DNA of 64,000 bases, taken from NCBI GenBank assembly GCA_014871385.1, contig CM026422.1, forward strand, positions 11,904,718-11,968,717, given 5' to 3'. How positions within the stretch are numbered: position 1 is the first letter of the stretch; each line of letters opens with the position of its first letter. The stretch comes from Ceratodon purpureus. Lineage: Eukaryota; Streptophyta; Bryopsida; Pseudoditrichales; Ditrichaceae. Positions 21,650 to 38,087 of this stretch are shown here, one piece after another. Made by a program: the position numbers and the translations under genes. The notes under the pieces are model-generated. The model worked only from the letters and a program-made list of their open reading frames with translations, did not search any database and was not told where the DNA came from.

Positions 21650-23288
21650 CAATGCTTCCGAAGTTGCATGCACGTGCGTGCCTCAAACTGTCAACATGTT
21701 CATCTTAGTCTCTCTTGACATGCACTATCGTGTTTGTGCAATCAAGATTCAGACCTCGTTGCTTCTGCTTGCGATCGAGCTTCCGACCTACGAATGCAAC
21801 GTGAGGCCACACAATCAAAACATGGATACAAGCACACTGTTGTCATTCCCACAAGAAGAATAACTTAGAATACACTTTCATGAGAAATTTTTGTACTCTC
21901 GTAGTTGATACTTAGCATGTACCCGAGAATGTCAGCCTTAAAATTCGAAGATGATTAGCTCAAACCGGAATGTTAATCCATAGGACATCTACATGGCCGG
22001 GGACACAGGTGTCATTCGGGACCCGCCCATAGCCACTCCTCAAATATTCATACCCATACCCAGTACCCAGTATATTAAGGGCGACTCATTTGTGCGCATA
22101 AGTTAGACACAGCTATAAGTCACTGGGTAGCTCTCTCAACCTTAAATCATGATTGATGAATCTGCTTTGAAATGATGAAACCAAGAGGTAACTATATAAG
22201 CTTTCAATATGCACAGAATGATCTCCGAACGACCTGATAAGTGAACTCCACTCTATTAAAAACGAACTCAAGCGTACGAAAAAGGTGGTGTGATGACACT
22301 CCTTCTGACTTTGGAGACAGACAGGAGGGTTAGGAGGAGGAGGAAAACCATGAGCCGGTGCAATCCACTGTTCATTGTCGCGAAAGAACCACTTTCTCTT
22401 GTATGACTCCTCAATTTTGGGAGTGACTCAGAATAGGAATCAAAAGCGTCGAGTTTGCTACTGCTGTTATTCTCACATGCAGAGAAGTGAAAAAACTCGA
22501 GAATTAAGTATCACCGTACCCATACTCAAAATATACGCCAGTGAGAGTTGAAGGCATTGTTCGTATAATACTTACCTGGGTCCTGAACGAGATCGATCGA
22601 AGATGACCACATTCAACTTCCTCGGCATGAGTACAACATCGCTGTCGGTAACATGACGACTTCCTTGCTTAACCCTAAACCATAGCCGTTCTTGTGCTTC
22701 ATAAGCTCCCTGTTCAGATTACATAATGCCGGAAAACTATCATTCTAAACTTCCTAGAATATCTGCTTCGATCTCATCTTGGTATATACTCGATCAGCAA
22801 ACAGCAAACAGCTAACAGATTCAGTTTCTGTGCAACAAAGAAAATGCTCTCCAGGGCTACTAGCTATTAGCTCGGGGACCTTGTTCAGTTGAGTGCCGAC
22901 TCCCGAGTGCCCTGCTTGCAAGAGTGTCTGCAATGCATTATACTCTACCGATTGACAACGTTACTTGTGAATTGCTTGCTGCAGTGAATTCCCGACTGTG
23001 GAGCATGTGGCCCAGTGGCCCAGTGGAGAAGTGAGTCTGAATATAGTAGGGACGCCAAAGTTCGTGGCTTTACATAGTATGGTGCACTACCATTGCTACA
23101 GCTCGGTTTAATTTCCTTGGCCTTTCCGAGCTCTTGCGACTGCAGGTCCCTCAGGTGGGGGAGCACTCAGAACATATGGTAGACGGTATGAATGTGTCCA
23201 CACACTTTGGAATGAAGGTTACTTTCGGATGATTTTCATCTTCTAGAAGCTGCCTCATTGTACCTTCGAAGCCTACAGGCTACGACTA
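21650..23288. other. Upstream region of the lectin-TIR gene
   Basis: Expected to hold its promoter and 5' leader. No second gene was recognised; the 73-codon minus-strand ORF near 23.0 kb has no motif. A short direct repeat of CCCAGTACCCAGTAT character lies near 22055-22075. Confidence 0.4.
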
Positions 23289-23692
23289 AGGTAGACACAC
23301 CCATACCCGGCCGGCTCCCCATTACCGATCAGTAGACTCCTCCAATTCTGACAAGTTTTCAGATTTAAAATCTTGGGAGTTTTAGAAGAAAGTATGAAGC
23401 ATGATTGGTAGAAAGGGAATCATATGGGAATATTCTGGTTGTAGTAGAGTGATCAAGTTTTGGTGTCACGGTGGTCAGTTTTAGGTGGGCCTACATATTG
23501 GTTATATGTATTACACAAAAAATGGCTTTAAAAATTCACAGTAAATAAAATATTGAAGTAAACATGAAATTTAAAGTTGCATTCCTTCTTAAACCTATTT
23601 TCCCTTTAAGGAATAATCTCCCTCAACTTATACACCTCGAGTATAAGTGGGAAATATCTTAACTGGTAGACTTTAGGTGCGTCTATCTTACA
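23289..23692. mobile_element. Dispersed repeat R1, copy 2, with terminal inverted repeats
   Basis: The left end AAGGTAGACACACC and right end GGTGCGTCTATCTT are near-perfect inverted repeats. The interior matches copy 1 at 18470-18862. No ORF. The size and TIRs suggest a MITE-like element, but no superfamily hallmark or clear target duplication was found. Confidence 0.8.
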
Positions 23693-23791
23693 ACATCAAA
23701 TTGTTCTCTAAAGATAGATAGAAACATCAGGCTTTAGGTGCGTCTACCTAACAACATCAAATTATTCTCTAAAGATAGACAGAAACATCAG
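23671..23791. repeat. 61-bp tandem duplication of the R1 right end
   Basis: Two units starting at 23671 and 23732. Each begins CTTTAGGTGCGTCTA, continues ACAACATCAAATT and ends GATAGAAACATCAG or GACAGAAACATCAG. The first unit overlaps the right terminus of R1 copy 2. Confidence 0.85.
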
Positions 23792-25789
23792 TTTCTATGA
23801 AGGAGGGAAGCCAGCTTATATAAAGTGTCCGTTCGTAATTCTAGTGACCATATGTCCATCGGACAAGGAAAAACAGGGACACCATCATTCTATAAACGAA
23901 AATGATCATAACCGTTTAGGTTCACTTAAAAACACAAGAAAATTTTAGTGCAATAATAGATTCAAAATGTAACACGACATAACTTAAAATAATATTATGG
24001 ACAAAGTGGTTTACTCTTTTACCGTTTTTACCCTAATGTCAGAAAACGACATTTTGGATGACAAGCTAAAATTTCTACTCCCATAACTTCATTCAAAGTC
24101 CATTTCGGACGAAGTCACTTCGACAGGATCTGAAATCAAGTCTTGTTTGTATGGTAAAGTTTTCAAACTCATACAAGAAAGTATGAATTTATGACATGCA
24201 TTTTAGTGAAGGTAGCTCTTGTTTGTGAGTTTTCAAACATGAGGCATGATTTACCATTGCAAGCTCATCATGTGAAATTTAATCTTGTTCCTCATAAAAA
24301 AGAAATTGCATGAGTATAATCTTAAGATGATGCCAAAGAGATTTATCGTGAGATTTTTTTTTATTTAATAGTGAGCGGTTATGTAGCACTCTATATATTA
24401 ATTACAATTACAAGCAACTTCCACATAATTATTTTCACAGTAGGAATAGAATCACAAAACTTTTTGCATTCAGCATTAACCTTTTGTTTGCACACATGAA
24501 AAATCCTCTTCAAATTATAAATCTTAATAACATATGCTAAAATCCTTAACCCCTAAGAACCCAATCAACCATTTTATGGTCAATTCCAAATTTTGAGGAG
24601 TTGTGGCAGACTAGAATAATATTTTTTTGGAATTTTTTTACTTTCCAGAAGTTTGGTGAGTTGGAAAGCACATCCAATTTAGAGAACCTTGTTTGGAATT
24701 ATAGATTGCTCACACCAAGCTTTCAAACACAAACAAGGCAAGCTTTTCTTAGTGTCAGAAAACTTACTATTAGGGGAAAGTAATAGTATTCTTCTTAAGT
24801 TATTGAGAGCCCTTTTTAATTTTATCATGGAATGTATAATTTTAGCCAATCATACCAAGTTTTAAGTACTAATAATAGAAATTGTAATTTCTATTGATTT
24901 AATAAGTTTTAGCCTCTTTAATTTATTTTTAAATGAATAGTTACTATTTCAAGGAATTCAACCGTATAGATTTAATTTAAGCATAAAGGTGTTTAGATTG
25001 TCTTTTGAGAAAAAATTCATTAGAGTTTAGAAACTCACATTTTATAACACATCTAAGTTTTTCTCTAAATCCCCTTCGGCTATTAGGGATTAAATGATCC
25101 GTTATAGGTGGCTCTACCTTACAATGGAAATTCCATAACCAAGGCTTCCGTCCAAGAGCACGGTCTTAGGCCTAGGGGTTTAAGAGAGCACCTTGCCAGT
25201 GAGTAGTGTATCACTGTGGCTTGCTTCCATCAATCCTCATCGTTATCGTCATCGTTGCGATGTCGATTTGCCCTAATTTGTTGAGGAGCTCCATCCCACC
25301 TCTTCTCGCAAACCAAGCATTTGTGTACAACAACTAGTTTCTATTTGTTAGCCTATTGTGTGTCTTCTCTTTTATACCATGTTTTCAATGATTGCTTCTT
25401 TCATCATACAATTCCAAAACCGTATGCTTTAGATACAATATTTGTGGAACCTGTTTTTATGTGACAAAAACACTTGATTTTCTTGGAGCATGGTTCTTTG
25501 GGACAAAAATTAATTATTCGCTAATGACAAAAGGGTCTGCTTGAAAGAAAAATGTTTTCTTAGTATGAGAGACAAATGGCTTTGAGAAGTCAATATGGTG
25601 AAACCATCAAGTTTTCTCCTTAAATGCAAAGCTACACAACTTGGTTTGTTTCTTCAGATATTAAATGATAAAAATGGAAGAATGCCATCATTGCTAAAAA
25701 TATATACCCCCTTTAGCGTCCAAGCACCCATTTGAAAAGGTAGTGGATTGTACCATACATTCACATTTGGCAATAGGTGAAAATTCAGG
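23792..25789. other. AT-rich gene-free DNA
   Basis: No coding region was recognised. Only short AT-rich ORFs occur. A TCTACCTTACAATG string at 25113-25126 recurs in the same orientation at 28419-28432. Confidence 0.45.
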
Positions 25790-26210
25790 TCACTAAAAGG
25801 CCTTACTAAATGGCATGTAAGAGAAAAAAACAGGGTGCCTGAGCACTTTTGACAGGGCACCACTCATGCCACCGTGGTGCCAGCAACACCGGAGCGGGGG
25901 GTCGAACCAACGACCTTTGCGAAGAATGTGTGTGAGGCATTGCTATAGTCGCACGCTAACAGCACTCCTCTCCGCTGGGCACACCTTCCAAGCAGGCTTA
26001 CTTATGTTAATATTCGGCGTCGTATTAATAAAAGGGCCCACACTTTAGTATAGTTTAAAAATTCCACCATTCCCCCTTAGCCAAATCAGCGCCATCGAGC
26101 ACTCCTCTCAACTGTGCGGGCAGCAATTCTGGCATCCGCTGCCAAGAGCAGAGGGGCCTTTGGGCAGTTGGTTCACCTAACCCGGGCTGCATTAAGGGGC
26201 CTTTTAGTGA
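25790..26210. mobile_element. Short TIR element enclosing a tRNA-like segment
   Basis: The 13-bp ends are perfect inverted repeats: TCACTAAAAGGCC at 25790-25802 and GGCCTTTTAGTGA at 26198-26210. Similarity extends a few bases further inward. The CACTA-like terminus hints at a CACTA-type non-autonomous element, but no 3-bp target duplication is evident. The interior holds a tRNA-like region and no coding capacity. Confidence 0.55.
25889..25980 (-). repeat. tRNA-derived (SINE-like) segment
   Basis: On the minus strand the segment reads GCCCAGCGGAG, then TGTTAGCGTGCGAC (A-box region), then GTTGGTTCGACCCC (B-box match GGTTCGANNCC), closing with GCTCCGG. Downstream on the same strand a T-run follows about 60 bp later, as in plant SINEs with T tails. 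The acceptor stem pairs only partly and no clean anticodon arm is seen, so it is not called as a functional tRNA gene. Confidence 0.5.
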
Positions 26211-28729
26211 TCCCATTTTGCACGTAATGTAAGTTCCAGATAGTGAGTCCCTTTAGTATTTGTCATTGTCTTTGGTAAAGCAAGAGTTAAAAGGGTAAAT
26301 GTATGGTGATCATATATGGCATAATGAAAGGTGAATCCCTCAATCATTGGATTACTCTATCATAATTATACCGAATCATTTCAACTTTCGTAATGGACTC
26401 TGAAATTACATACCTTTTAAATTTTTGATATGGACAATAGATGACCAATGCCACAAATCAACTTATATTTGGCCTATATAAGTATTCCTTTTAAGTCCAA
26501 CAAATGTTCTCTCTTTATTTTCATCAAAATGAATATGTGGCTTTTGATTACACCCTCGATGTTTAACTAGGGTTTGTCATGAATGTAAGTTAATCACTAT
26601 TTCATAAGAATCTGCCAAAAACTAATATGAAATTCACTAAGAGAATGAAAATTTAGTTTTTTTAAGCATATTTTGTACATGGAAATACAATTTTAACCCC
26701 TAAAGGACAATCATCCAAATTTAAGTTTTTTTTGGAATTTGGGCATGTACCCACAAATGCAATTTACATCGGGATTTTTTGAAATTTTTCTTGAAGGTGG
26801 GCCGTTCGGAGATCTTCATGTGGGTATTTTTGTTTTTCAATTCCGACATCGGGATCAAAAGTTATGAAGGTTTAAGTGTCAAACGCTGCTTATTGGGCAG
26901 CTGCTGAAATTTTCTAAGCCACTATGAATGCAGCAAATTCTGCCCAAAACTGCCCAAAATTACAAAAATCTGCTAAAATCTGCTAAAATCTGCTAAAATC
27001 TGCCCAAAGACAAAACTTTGAAGTTCCACCAAAAATTGAGATTTTGATATTTTTCAAAAGTAAAAATTTCTGTTACTAGAGAAGGCAGTAGAGCATGTTT
27101 CCACTATTCGGATTTTCAATCCAAGAGTTTTTCATATGCTATTTTATTCTCAAAAAACGGCCTTTGTATGTGAATTTCAGCATACCCCCTAGCAGAAAAT
27201 GATTTTTTGGGAAACCTTCCACATTTTTTTGAATATGGTATTTTTTGAAAATGTACCTAACTCACTTAGCAACAATAATATGGAGAGACTCATTCCTTAT
27301 CTACTTTAGAAAATGGTTTTTTGGGCCTTCAAAACTCTGCTGTCCCCTTTTTTTGCAGGGAAAAAAAACTTATTTTTCTACTTTGACTGTTACGATCTTG
27401 CAATTGGTCAGGAATAAGTGTGTGAGATTTGGTGGACATGTAGACATAGAAGTTAGTTACAACATAGCTCAGAACTTTAGAGGTTAAAACATTACCTCAC
27501 CGCTCGGATTTACAACCTTTTAATTCTACATGTTCTTTTTTTCTATCAAAGAGTGACCTTTGTATTTCATTTTCAGTATACCTCTATGTGAAAATGAAGC
27601 ATTTCTTTAGGCTTTACTAGCCATTTTAGGGTAAAAAGTGCATTGATATATTCCTAACTCACCTTTGAACAATAATTTGAAGAGCATCACGTCCAATTTA
27701 CCTTTTAAATTGATTTTTTGGCTCACGAAACACTTCAAATCCATGTTGCAACATGGAACATAAACGTTTTTTTCCTACTTTGTACATTAATTTCATAAAT
27801 GGGAAGGAGTTTGAATCTAAGATTTGGATTACATATACCTATACTAGTAAGGTTCTAGATTCTATGGTTCATTTGATCCAAAATTTACTAAAACTTGAAA
27901 AATTACACCTTGTATTGAAAAAGTTAGTTTTGAGAGGTTTTGGGAGTTTTGAGGCCTTTTGACTTTAGATGTTAAGGAGAATTAAGTTGTGGTGTAGAGG
28001 ATTTATCAGACTTTCCATTTTGTAAAATATTAGAATTAGATTTTGAGGGAACAAAAATATGAAACAACTTGCATTCTCCATGATTCATTTCTTTCATCTT
28101 GGAAAAGTATAGCATGATTTTATGACCATCTCTTTAATACAAATCACCTTAGGTTTACAGGTTATGAAATTCCTATTTTACTAGCTTAAAAATTTATCAA
28201 GTTGACACCAAAACATTTTCAGGGCAACACCACACTTTTCACAAGTTGATAGTATATTAGATGTAATAAAAATTACAGATGGACTATAGTTCCAGTAAAA
28301 TGAAATTCTACTCGGACATAGCTATCTTCCTTGACAGAAACAGTAGAGACATTGAAGAGGCCTTCTGGTCTACCTGTTGTAGATGAGGCCAGTTGAAGGA
28401 CTCGTCTTCCGATCTAAATCTACCTTACAATGTCGAGCTCCAAAAAATTGTATCTCCACTTCACATCTGCACTAAGCTATCTTACATCACCGCCAAGTCC
28501 AGAGAATGGACGGGGAGAGCAGGGGCAGTCCTCTTGCACTTGCAGGTATGGTGCCCACTCCCAGGAATGAATATCTCAGATCGTGGGCGCAATTTGGGTC
28601 AGATTGATAGTCATCTTAATGATGTCAGTGTGGAGGTTTCTGAAAGAAATCTGGATCTAAGAAAAGAATGGAAATCTAACTGAGAGTCTAAGTTTTGAGA
28701 GCTGGTGTATGTTGCAGACTATCAACAGC
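26211..28729. other. Repeat-like gene-free region
   Basis: AT-rich DNA with three perfect TGCTAAAATC copies at 26971-27000. A diverged tandem duplication follows: unit 1 from about 27120 (GGCCTTTGTATGTGAATTTCAG, CCTAACTCACTTAGCAACAATAAT), unit 2 from about 27540 (GACCTTTGTATTTCATTTTCAG, CCTAACTCACCTTTGAACAATAAT). An ORF of 96 codons at 28393-28683 was not recognised. The last stretch probably contains the 3' UTR of the Ca2+-ATPase. Confidence 0.5.
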
Positions 28730-33056
<4,327 letters not shown>

Positions 33057-34780
33057 TGCTGCAACAATTTTACCCAAACCCTTGTGCACAGTTTCACCCA
33101 AACCCTCGTGCACTGTAACCTTTAACGCAGGAGACCAGAAAAACAGAGGAGATATTGTTTTCAGCTGGCAGCTTTCGCGAGAAGAGCATCTGCATGCACA
33201 ATTTTCTGTGTTGCTTCTAAAGCTCTACCTACTCTAGATAGTGGACACGGACAAATAGGCGACATCACTTCATTATTTCATCGGAAGTGACGCTCCTGCA
33301 CCTCTACCAGCGTCACAACTTTCAGCTGAGAGCTTCAGTCTAGTCAACAAGGTCACCTCCAGAAAACCCAGTAGATATCTGCCACACTGAATATCACTTC
33401 CGACCTGCAATCAATTTTTCTTCGAGCTGCTCGAAGACTAATCTGCAACAATGTAGAGCCGACAAGTCAATAAAGCCGAATAGACCGTGAGGGTAGTAAA
33501 GTTGGATCTAACATCCTACCTCCAGAGGCTGCCATAAAAACAGGAACTGTTTAATATCGCTGTACGAATATCTACCTATCCCCGATAAATGATCCACTAA
33601 AGTATAAACCATGGGTACATATAATAAAAAACAAACAAAGGGCAAAACGCAGAAATAATTTTCAAGCTAACACCAACTCGACTGCTCGATTCCTTCGGCC
33701 ATGTTCAACCAGCAAGGTGCACATACAATGTCAAAAACTGAAACATTTTCGTCGTCCTAAAGCACCGGGCAAGGCTTGCTGATCTCTTAGCGCAGAAAGA
33801 AGTAACTCTTGAAAACAGCCATAGAAAGAAGGAAGGAGGAAAAAAATACCTAGCAAACTGGCTTGCAACAAAAACGCTGGCGAGAAACAGAAAACCTTAC
33901 CGATGTTCCCAGAGTTGAAGTAACGGCTAACAGGTTGTACAGTAACAAAGTTTGGAAACACCCGCAAACAGAGCAGGCTGCAACGTTCGACACGAAGAGC
34001 GTGACTAGAAACTAACGGCAAGGGACGACAGTCACTAGAGAGGGAGAGTAAGGGCGACAAGGTATCAAGCAGCGGAAAACGTACCACGAGCAAGCACAGA
34101 AACGCAGCGCAGGGTTCAACTAGGCGAGCAACAACTGTAGAAGCTACGACTAAAGTTAAACTTGGGGGCGATCGAGGCTCAAGAGCGAGCGACGGACGTC
34201 ACAGCGAGGGGGTGCGACTCCGCGAGCAGCGCGAGCTCACGATCCACCAGTCAGAGAGCGGGGATCTGGTCGGGAGACCGGGTGGTGCGATGGAGCTGCA
34301 AGCTACGCCGCGAGTGAGAATCGCCTGCGCCGCAGATCCAGCACCGCGACATGGCCGCCGAGAGGGACCCATCCACCAGGCATGACGCGTTATTGCGGAC
34401 ACCGAGGCTTGGCGCTTGCAAAACCGCGTGAAAATGATTCAAGCGCATTTATGCTCCACATGACGCTCGCAGCTGCAGATGAGTCCCCCATCTCGCACGA
34501 GCGCATCGACATACGTATCTCTGCTGGCAATGATTGAGCTCAACTCACCTACTCCGACGCGGTCCACAAATTCCAACTCCAGCTCCTCCACAGTTTGCAT
34601 CTTATCGACCCAGTTGATCTTCAGATTGCTAATCTAGCAGAAAACTCTCAGAGCACTGTCAGTGCGGAGCTTTAGAGACCGTCACTGTATGTCGACGACC
34701 ACGAGCTGCGCAGTGCAAGTGGTTGTGTTCCGGATTCGCTCAGGCTAACAGTGATTCTAGTTTGCGACTGATCATGTCTG
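33057..34780 (-). promoter_or_regulatory. Long 5' leader and promoter region of the Ca2+-ATPase gene
   Basis: About 1.7 kb between the ECA start and the next features, with GC-rich segments at 33.9-34.4 kb. The run just upstream of the ATG stays open for 19 codons without ATG. A 5' UTR intron is likely, given acceptor-like and donor-like sites around 33.1-33.5 kb, but it cannot be placed firmly. ORFs of 65-120 codons on the minus strand lack motifs. Confidence 0.4.
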
Positions 34781-35816
34781 TGCACACACGGTTAAGTTAA
34801 TCTTCAAGCGCTGTTCTCGAACGTTACTGTTGATATCGGAGGTGAAGTGTTTGCAAGCTTTGTAATTAGTTCGGCGTTGCAGGGTGGCGAGGTGGTGATT
34901 TGAAGGAAGTCAATTGTGGCGCGTGACCGGGATATTGCGTGATCTATTTTTCAATTGTACTTGGAGGTTACGGTTCAGGTGGAGGCTTGTACTCTGGTTT
35001 GAACTTTGTGCGGTAGCTAGTAATTAATAGTTTTTGAGATTTTAAGTAGTGGATGTTTGTCCCGCCAACCACAGCACGTCGCGCCTGCGTGGTTCATTGA
35101 TTTTTTCTGCACGGATACTTTAATGGTTTCAACTAATTGCGGACTATCTACCGGCAGTCGGAACTGTGAACATTGACTGAGGGTGCAGAGTGGAGTGGAC
35201 CGAGCATTGAATAAAGAATGGTTTACTCAATGCGGGGCAGGATGCACTGTTCCGTCGTCGGTGTTTTGTGATTGAGGATGATTTTTAGAATGAAACCCTG
35301 TTTGGGATAGGAACTATAAATTATAAGTAAAGCACTGTTGGGAGTTCGGCACTGGATTTGTGGAGATGCGAGATTCTTGATATGGGTGGAACGAGAAATA
35401 AATTCGGGATAAATGTTTGTGTTAATGAAGGAGAGGATGTCATGGAATCTGTCTAGTTGTGGATTGAGCACTCTATTGTCCAGAAGTGTGGACCCAAAAA
35501 ATTTGAGTTGGAGGGGTGCAGCTGAGGTGGGTCATCAAAGATGGACCAGAGAGAAAAGAAGGAAGTTGCAGATGTTGTTGCTAGCGATTCTACCTCACCT
35601 GCTGAGCATGCTTTCATGTGAAGCAGCCGGATTCAGCAATTTCACAACAAGCAGTTAGCAGTGTGCGATGCCCAACCACTGAATTGGTCTAGATTCTGAA
35701 GATAATGCATTTGCAGATGAGTTGTATCAACTGTAAAGATAGGAAGCACTGAGATGCGTCTTTGTGTCGCTAGATTGGTCAACCAGCTAGGATCCAGGGG
35801 CGTGTAGAGAGTGCTA
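34781..35816. other. Spacer between ECA promoter and PIG-M 3' end
   Basis: No gene was recognised. An 81-codon plus-strand ORF (35413-35658) has a hydrophobic stretch near its end, but no family match could be made. Part is probably the PIG-M 3' UTR. Confidence 0.35.
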
Positions 35817-37609
35817 CTAATCAGACTTGGAATTAGAAAACCGGCGAATTCGTACAAGCTTACCCTGCTGGAATAGAGGGGTGAAAGAGTGCTGATGCAC
35901 AAGAATTCCCAGGATACCCACAGTAGCTGCAAAGAACACGATGCTTGCTGTCCATAGCTGGAAAAACACATTCTGGCCTCTGAATTCTAGAAGGTACGCC
36001 CACCCTAGCCAATGCACTTGAGCAGCTGTCCAGATTCCCATACAAAGAACTCCCTTCTTCCAACTCAGTTTGCTGGCTGGAATGATGATAGGTAGCAGGC
36101 AGAAGAACCACACAAAATACTGTGCAGTGATCACCTGAAATGGACACCACACCAGAAATGAGATGGTGAAGAAAACCTCACCAAGATACTTGCATTGAAT
36201 CCAGAGTGCTTCTGAGAATTGCAAACCCTTGGAAATAAACTTCTACAAAGTCTCATATGGTAAGGGATGCAGAATATTAGACTGTCTTCCATCAACACCT
36301 CGCATTAATAACACGCACTCTTAACAGGATTTTAGGTCAACAAAGAGAAAGCTAAAACATGCTTAGCAGAAGGAAGGGCAAGATCGAGACTGCACCTTGT
36401 TGAAAGCGACGAAAGCCACCGTTTGAGCGAAAATGCAGAAAGGCAGATCCGTTGCGAAGTAAGTTGCAATCACTGATTGGACTGCAATTTGAGGTACGAA
36501 TGCTAAGAGCCGTTCCAATAATGTGAACCCCAGGGAATGATGAAGATACACATAATAGAAGTAAATGGAGAAGTTATGGCGGGGATCAGTGCGCGTGAGG
36601 TGGTACAATAATGCCTCTTGCAGAAACTCCATGCCATAGAAGTAATAACACAGCCCAGTGAGCGCAAAGAAGACGCCTCCAGAAACAAAGCCGAAAGTGA
36701 TTCTCTCGGGATTTAGCCATCGCATCAGCCCTTCCGAGTCTACCTTGTATCTTGCAATCCGAGCCGCCACTGAAGGATAATCCTCATCGAGAAACAGAAC
36801 GATCGGGAGCGCGTATATGATAGGATAGATGCGGAAATGCACCACCACTCCGTACCAAATCGCAGCCTGCACCAGCCGCCCTAACAAAAAAACCAACAAA
36901 TCCCAACTCAATGCCAAACCAACAAAACCATCCACACGATCTGCAACAAAATGAAAAAAAAACCTAATCTAACCCAACTGATCACACAGCCCAACATCCA
37001 AAAAACACAGATCAACGTACCAGTCATGAGGCATTTGAGGATCCAGAGAATAACAGCACACACCAACGCCTCACAGTTCCCCCGAGTCGCAACAGCGAAC
37101 GTGAACGGATTAAAAAACCACAATGCCGCGCACACGACTTGCACATTGCTCCCCACTCCCCGCAGCTTCAGCACTTGGCTTATCAAATGCCCCACAAGCA
37201 AATCTGCAAAACCATCCCTCCAACACTCTCAAAACCCAAATCTCAGCCCTCAAACCCACTCCCCTCACACAAAAAAAAAAACCAAAAAACAATCACATCA
37301 TCGTAACCCACCTGCAGCAGCGAAGAGGACCTTCCCCCAGCACCGATGCAGGACAATGTTGGGCACGAGCACAAGCGCCAACAACGGCGAGTAACGATAT
37401 GTATCCCGTTCAAACGGCGACTTCCCCTCCACGATCAACCTCGCAGCATCCGAAAACACGGTGTAGTCGATGTCGGTATACGCCACCTCCATGTGCGCAT
37501 CCTGCCATTCCCCATAGATGATCAACCCCACCCGCAGCAAAGCTGCAATCCAAACAACCGCCGGCCCAACGCCATCCCACGAACGCGTCATCCTGGATTG
37601 CGACACCAT
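35817..37609 (-). CDS. PIGM: GPI mannosyltransferase 1 (PIG-M)
   Basis: Adds the first alpha-1,4-mannose from dolichol-phosphate mannose to GlcN-acyl-PI in the ER lumen, during GPI-anchor synthesis. Exons 37609-37312, 37203-37021, 36880-36396 and 36134-35817; phases 1, 1, 0 close and give 427 residues, close to the 423 of human PIG-M. The start [13 protein letters not shown] is the first ATG; an acceptor-like site sits just before it, so a 5' UTR intron is possible. The DxD-type motif is TDIDYTVF, followed by [15 protein letters not shown] and RGNCEAL. The segment [16 protein letters not shown] is a hallmark of this family. The rest is hydrophobic, with about ten membrane helices. A 56-codon ORF starts 300 bp upstream on the other strand. 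Confidence 0.95.
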
Positions 37610-37916
37610 GATCCTGTGCCTGCAATCCGAAACCAAACAAACCCAAACCTTAGAATGCGGACCCCAACTGGTACTCTAGGGCTTAGGCTACGCCATCTCC
37701 GCATCAATCTGCAGCCACCTGGCTCGCCCCGCTTTTCTCATCAGCGTCTGTCAGACACTCCGGATCAGTTTGCCTTTCCTCACCGTCACGGATCATGGGC
37801 TCCCGGCACTTGTTCCAATGCCTGAGTTGGAGGAGCGTCGGTCAGTGTCTATCTCTTGCTGAGCTCTGAATTCTGCGACGTGGTGTGTGTTTTTTTATCT
37901 TCTTGAGTTTCTCCTC

Positions 37917-38087
37917 ATGGCGGTCTCGGCGGTGCAGCGGATGGTGCGAGTGATGGTCGACTTCTCCCTCAACTTGTACTCGTACATGTTCGTGGTGAAG
38001 GACATGGTTCTGTTTCCGAATTGGTTTTGCCAGTTTGTGCGTAATTTCTGGAATAGCTTCATTAGGATTTGGTACACCAGGCTATGA
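37917..38087 (+). CDS. Small hydrophobic ORF, 56 residues, divergent from PIG-M
   Basis: Begins with ATG at 37917 (MAVSAVQRMVRVMVDFSLN) and ends at TGA 38087, with no intron. The middle and C-terminus are hydrophobic and aromatic (LYSYMFVVKDMVLFPNWF, FWNSFIRIWYTRL), which could form a membrane hairpin or a mitochondrial/ER small protein. The base composition is less AT-rich than the flanks. It could share a promoter with PIG-M. No known family was recognised and it may be a chance ORF. Confidence 0.35.
   Translation: MAVSAVQRMVRVMVDFSLNLYSYMFVVKDMVLFPNWFCQFVRNFWNSFIRIWYTRL

Noticed and set aside
25889-25980. Functional tRNA gene
   Set aside because: B box is good, but the acceptor stem and anticodon arm do not fold properly, and the segment lies in an interspersed-repeat context.
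23700-28700. Large retroelement
   Set aside because: Nothing resembling reverse transcriptase, integrase or capsid was recognised in any frame, and no long terminal repeats were found.
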